From: Bacteroidota bacterium
GTDB lineage: Bacteria > Bacteroidota > Bacteroidia > Chitinophagales > Saprospiraceae
Direction of reading: 5' to 3'
DNA length: 64,000 nt
NCBI GenBank assembly: GCA_018222965.1
Contig: JAAEZH010000020.1
Span: 1-64,000 of the forward strand
Part shown: in pieces, positions 61,157-64,000 of the stretch
Layout of the letters: each line of letters starts with the position of its first letter
Numbering within the stretch: position 1 is the first letter of the stretch
Program-made: the position numbers and the translations under genes
Notes under the pieces: generated by a model
Told to the model about the DNA's origin: nothing
Seen by the model: only the letters and a program-made list of their open reading frames with translations
Database searches by the model: none

Positions 61157-62749
61157 ATGCAAAAGAAAATAGATACTATGCTTCGATCTTATGTTAAAGC
61201 CGGATTCCTGGCAGTGCTCATGCTGCTTTCTACCGGTCTTTTTTCCCAAACAACCGACTCACAGGTCATCTCTGTTTTTCCGGAAAATCGGATTCAAACC
61301 TTTAGCGTCCAACTGGACAATCCGGCTCCATTTATAGCCGCCTCGCTTGTCTGGACTACTAACGGGCTGGCAGGGCATCCAAAGATGCGCGCACAAATTG
61401 CAGATGGCAGCTGGACCAACTGGCAAGAATTGGAGCCGGATGGACATAATCCTTTTGATGCGCCACAATATGGCAGCCAGTTGGTTTTTCTCCCTGCGGG
61501 CGCACAGCAAATTCAGATTGATTTTGAAGATCCTGAAGCAAGCATTCTCAATGGCGATATTTACCTTTTTAATCCTGGAAAAACCGGAGCCCCAATGGGA
61601 GAATCAGCTCCGGCAGTGGAAACGCGCGAATGTCCGTGTCCGCAGCCAGATTTTGAAGGGCGGCTGGATTGGTGCCCGAACGGGGATTGCCCGCAAGATC
61701 CAACGCCGGAGCCTACAGATGTAACACATATTATCGTTCACCACTCTGCAGGAGTAAATTCTTCCTCAGATTGGGCTGCTGTCGTTAGAAGCATCTGGAA
61801 TCAGCATGTTAATGTAAATGGCTGGGACGACATCGGCTATAACTGGCTCGTAGACCCTAATGGTGTTATATATGAAGGCCGGGGAGACGGATTGCAAGGC
61901 GCACACTTCTGCGGCCAGAACGGCAATACCGTTGGCATTTGCGTGCTGGGAAATTTCCAGAATACAACACCGACCAACTCCGCCCTTTCCGGCTTACGTA
62001 AATTTCTGGCCTGGGAAACCTGTGACCTGGGCGTCGATCCCACCGATTTTGCCTTTCACGAAGGATCAGGTTTAAGTCTGTTCTACATCAGCGGGCACCG
62101 CGATGGTTGTTCTACTGCCTGCCCGGGAGATGATTTCTATCCGATGTTTCCAAACCTTCGCCAAAGCGTTCAGGATTATATCGACAACGGCTGTGAAGAG
62201 GTAGCTGCGCCCATCGACCTGACCGGCACTGCCCTAAACACCACCAGTGTGTTTCTGGAATGGACGCCAACCAGCGACGCCGGAACCGGCTATGAAATCG
62301 AGCGTTCGGATGAAACACCCACCGATTTCCAATGGATCGGATCGGTAAACTCAAACACCCTCGACTTTACCGACAATGTCGATGAGGGAAATTACTATTA
62401 CCGCGTTCGGGGCTTTGGGCCGCAGGGAGACGGAAACTGGAGCAATGTAGAATTTGTATCGACCATTGGAGCCGCCGTATCTGATAACTGGAATCCTGAA
62501 TTTGTGCTGCTTTCTCCAATGCCTTTCGGCGAAAGCCTGCAACTTCAAATCAGTGACTCCTATTCCGGGCCTATCCATATGGAGATCCTCAGTCTGGACG
62601 GGAAACTGGTAAAAGATCTTGGCTCTATTGATAAATCACAACACGACCTGATTCAAAACTGGCAATTAGGTGAATTGCCGGCTGGTATGTATTTTATTCG
62701 TTTAAAAACGGACCAGCAACAGCTCTTACTCAAAACGATTAAACAATAA
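61157..62749 (+). CDS. Secreted N-acetylmuramoyl-L-alanine amidase with FN3 domain and T9SS type A sorting domain
   Basis: A 530-residue exported peptidoglycan amidase. A signal peptide (LAVLMLLSTGLFSQ) is followed by a beta-rich N-terminal region, then a PGRP/amidase-2 domain (about 185-345) with zinc ligands His195 (HIIVHHSAG), His314 (YISGHRDG) and Cys322 (TACPGD). A fibronectin type III domain (about 355-430) and the Por-type sorting tail (LSPMPFGESLQLQI, LPAGMYFIRL, LLKTIKQ) follow. It cleaves the bond between MurNAc and the stem peptide. Because it carries a T9SS tail it probably acts outside the cell, for example on other bacteria; that is inference. The stop overlaps the next start by one base (TAATG). 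Confidence 0.93.
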   Translation: MQKKIDTMLRSYVKAGFLAVLMLLSTGLFSQTTDSQVISVFPENRIQTFSVQLDNPAPFIAASLVWTTNGLAGHPKMRAQIADGSWTNWQELEPDGHNPFDAPQYGSQLVFLPAGAQQIQIDFEDPEASILNGDIYLFNPGKTGAPMGESAPAVETRECPCPQPDFEGRLDWCPNGDCPQDPTPEPTDVTHIIVHHSAGVNSSSDWAAVVRSIWNQHVNVNGWDDIGYNWLVDPNGVIYEGRGDGLQGAHFCGQNGNTVGICVLGNFQNTTPTNSALSGLRKFLAWETCDLGVDPTDFAFHEGSGLSLFYISGHRDGCSTACPGDDFYPMFPNLRQSVQDYIDNGCEEVAAPIDLTGTALNTTSVFLEWTPTSDAGTGYEIERSDETPTDFQWIGSVNSNTLDFTDNVDEGNYYYRVRGFGPQGDGNWSNVEFVSTIGAAVSDNWNPEFVLLSPMPFGESLQLQISDSYSGPIHMEILSLDGKLVKDLGSIDKSQHDLIQNWQLGELPAGMYFIRLKTDQQQLLLKTIKQ

Positions 62750-63855
62750 TGCGAAACGGATTATTCCTTCTTGCCGCCTTCCTGATATTTGGTTGTACAG
62801 CAGATCTGTCTACTTACAACACCCTTATTGATTCTGTAAAACAAAAATACGCCCCCGACAAACGGGTGGCCATTTGGGAGGTGGAGGTGCAGGCAGGAAA
62901 TCCAGTCGTCGTAAAAGGAAAAACCAATTTGCCGGAAGCAAAAACGGATTTCCTGGGCAAACTGGACAGCCTTCAACTGGAATATATCGACAGTCTGGAA
63001 GTCCTGGAGGCTCAATACGGACTCGTAAGTCTTTCGGTTTGCAATATCCGGTCCAAGCCCAAACACTCTGCAGAGCTGTCGACTCAATCCACCATGGGGC
63101 AGGTACTGCGTATTTATGAGAAAGAAGGTGGCTGGTTTCGGGTACAAACGCCTGATAACTATCTGGGCTGGTTGGATTCGGGCGGCTTTCGCCGAATATC
63201 GGAATCGGAAGCAAGTCTGTGGGAGAAATCCGATCTCCATGTTTATCTGCCCGAATATGGCTTTGCCCGATCCGAGCCACGCGAAAACGCTACCCCGGTC
63301 AGTGATTTGGTAAAAGGAAATATTTTCAACCTTACTAAAAAAGGAGACTCATTCTCTACTGTCGTTTTGCCAGATGGCAAGGAAGCTTTTGTCAAAACCG
63401 AGGATATACTTCCATTTAACTCGTGGTGGGAGTCTCGCAAAGCTCAATTAACCGCTGACAGCATTTTGGCAGAAGCCAAAGTTCTTTTGGGTCGACCATA
63501 CCTCTGGGGAGGCACCTCCGGGAAGGGTATGGATTGCAGTGGTTTCACCAAAGAAGTGTTTTTCCGAAATGGCATGATCCTCCCGCGGGACGCTTCCCAA
63601 CAGGTACATATTGGAGAAGAAATAGAAACAGACACCACATCCTGGAGCGGACTGGAAGCCGGCGATCTTTTATTCTTCGGCCGCAAAGCCACAGCCGAGC
63701 AGAGGGAAAGAATTTGGCACGTAGCTATTTACATGGGAGAGGGGCAAATCATACACTCCTCCGGAGAAGTTAAAATCGAAAGCCTGATCAAAGGACAACC
63801 CGGTTACGTACCCGAGCGTGTAGAATCTTTTGTGCGGGCTAAGCGCTTGTTTTAG
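62749..63855 (+). CDS. Lipoprotein NlpC/P60 endopeptidase with SH3 domains
   Basis: A 368-residue lipoprotein (MRNGLFLLAAFLIFGC, Cys16). Two SH3-like segments (about 90-150 and 160-225: LSVCNIRSKPKHSAELSTQ, VYLPEYGFARSEPREN) precede an NlpC/P60 domain with catalytic Cys263 (MDCSGFTKEVFF) and His324 (HVAIYMGEG), plus a further His336 (IIHSSGEV). The family cuts gamma-D-glutamyl-diamino acid bonds in peptidoglycan stem peptides. It overlaps the amidase gene by one base, so the two wall enzymes are made together and could process wall fragments in sequence, one outside and one at the membrane. Confidence 0.94.
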   Translation: MRNGLFLLAAFLIFGCTADLSTYNTLIDSVKQKYAPDKRVAIWEVEVQAGNPVVVKGKTNLPEAKTDFLGKLDSLQLEYIDSLEVLEAQYGLVSLSVCNIRSKPKHSAELSTQSTMGQVLRIYEKEGGWFRVQTPDNYLGWLDSGGFRRISESEASLWEKSDLHVYLPEYGFARSEPRENATPVSDLVKGNIFNLTKKGDSFSTVVLPDGKEAFVKTEDILPFNSWWESRKAQLTADSILAEAKVLLGRPYLWGGTSGKGMDCSGFTKEVFFRNGMILPRDASQQVHIGEEIETDTTSWSGLEAGDLLFFGRKATAEQRERIWHVAIYMGEGQIIHSSGEVKIESLIKGQPGYVPERVESFVRAKRLF

Positions 63856-63884
63856 ATGAGCGGGGGTTTTGATTCTGTTTTTGT

Positions 63885-63916
63885 CGACATGACATGTGGC
63901 GTCACATGTCATGTCG
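63885..63916. other. Perfect 14-bp hairpin after the NlpC/P60 gene
   Basis: CGACATGACATGTG and CACATGTCATGTCG form a perfect 14-base stem with loop GCGT, about 30 bases past the NlpC/P60 stop. No T-run follows, so it is not a standard terminator. It could be a dispersed palindromic repeat or a mark for RNA processing. Nothing else is seen in the last 85 bases of the window. Confidence 0.6.
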
Positions 63917-64000
63917 GGTTACCTACACCTTAACAGAGGCACAAAGCACTGATTTACAGCCTATTTAATCAATAAGCATTCATTTATTTTGCTCGTCTTC

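Overview
The window is a chromosomal segment of a member of the Bacteroidota, most likely a marine Saprospiria/Lewinella-type organism. The evidence is five proteins ending in type IX secretion (T9SS) sorting domains, a sixth large surface protein ending the same way, the gliding genes gldE and gldD, a PorP/SprF protein, Bacteroidota-type promoter boxes (TAnnTTTG), and the mutY-ssb-gldE-gldD gene order. The genus is inference. There are no rRNAs, CRISPR arrays, transposases or phage genes; one tRNA gene (Cys) is present.

Layout. 1-3.7 kb: a type I restriction-modification locus on the minus strand (hsdS cut by the window edge, then a long hsdM). 3.8-9.3 kb: a T9SS cargo with four large repeats, a repeat-rich intergenic stretch with tRNA-Cys and a broken second copy of it, a second T9SS cargo and a lipoprotein. 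9.5-18.9 kb (plus strand): secA, deoC, a SPOR-like protein, rodA, tgt, an LptF/LptG permease and an ECF sigma factor. 19.0-21.7 kb: a PKD-type T9SS cargo. 21.9-26.6 kb (plus strand): an orphan LytTR response regulator, then mutY, ssb, gldE, gldD. 26.6-37.4 kb (minus strand): two DUF3857/transglutaminase-like proteins, a 2119-residue surface protein and a dodecin. 37.5-48.1 kb (minus strand): a three-gene unit of a 2438-residue HYR/Ig-like surface protein, PorP/SprF and OmpA/PD40. 48.4-64 kb: mostly housekeeping genes (gltX, polysaccharide deacetylase, yqeY-like, rsmA, pdxA, GH73 glucosaminidase, DksA-like, lspA, two ArsR-type regulators, tsaB, prfA), two paralogous lipoproteins of unknown family, and an amidase plus NlpC/P60 pair.

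How the genes fit together. A recurring theme is protein export and the cell surface: SecA and LspA act at the inner membrane, GldD/GldE and PorP/SprF belong to gliding/T9SS biology, and the sorting-domain proteins are the likely cargo. A second theme is the cell wall (RodA, SPOR, GH73, amidase, NlpC/P60, deacetylase) and lipopolysaccharide transport (LptF/G).

No complete new defence or mobile system was seen. The observations most worth a second look are: a queuine tRNA-ribosyltransferase lacking its zinc cysteines; a broken tRNA-Cys copy interrupted by a palindrome; an over-represented TTCGSCGAA motif; promoter boxes directly against the start codons of three genes; a 247-bp hairpin-rich element between rsmA and pdxA; a near-identical 552-bp tandem duplication inside a secreted protein; and the tandem unknown lipoproteins.
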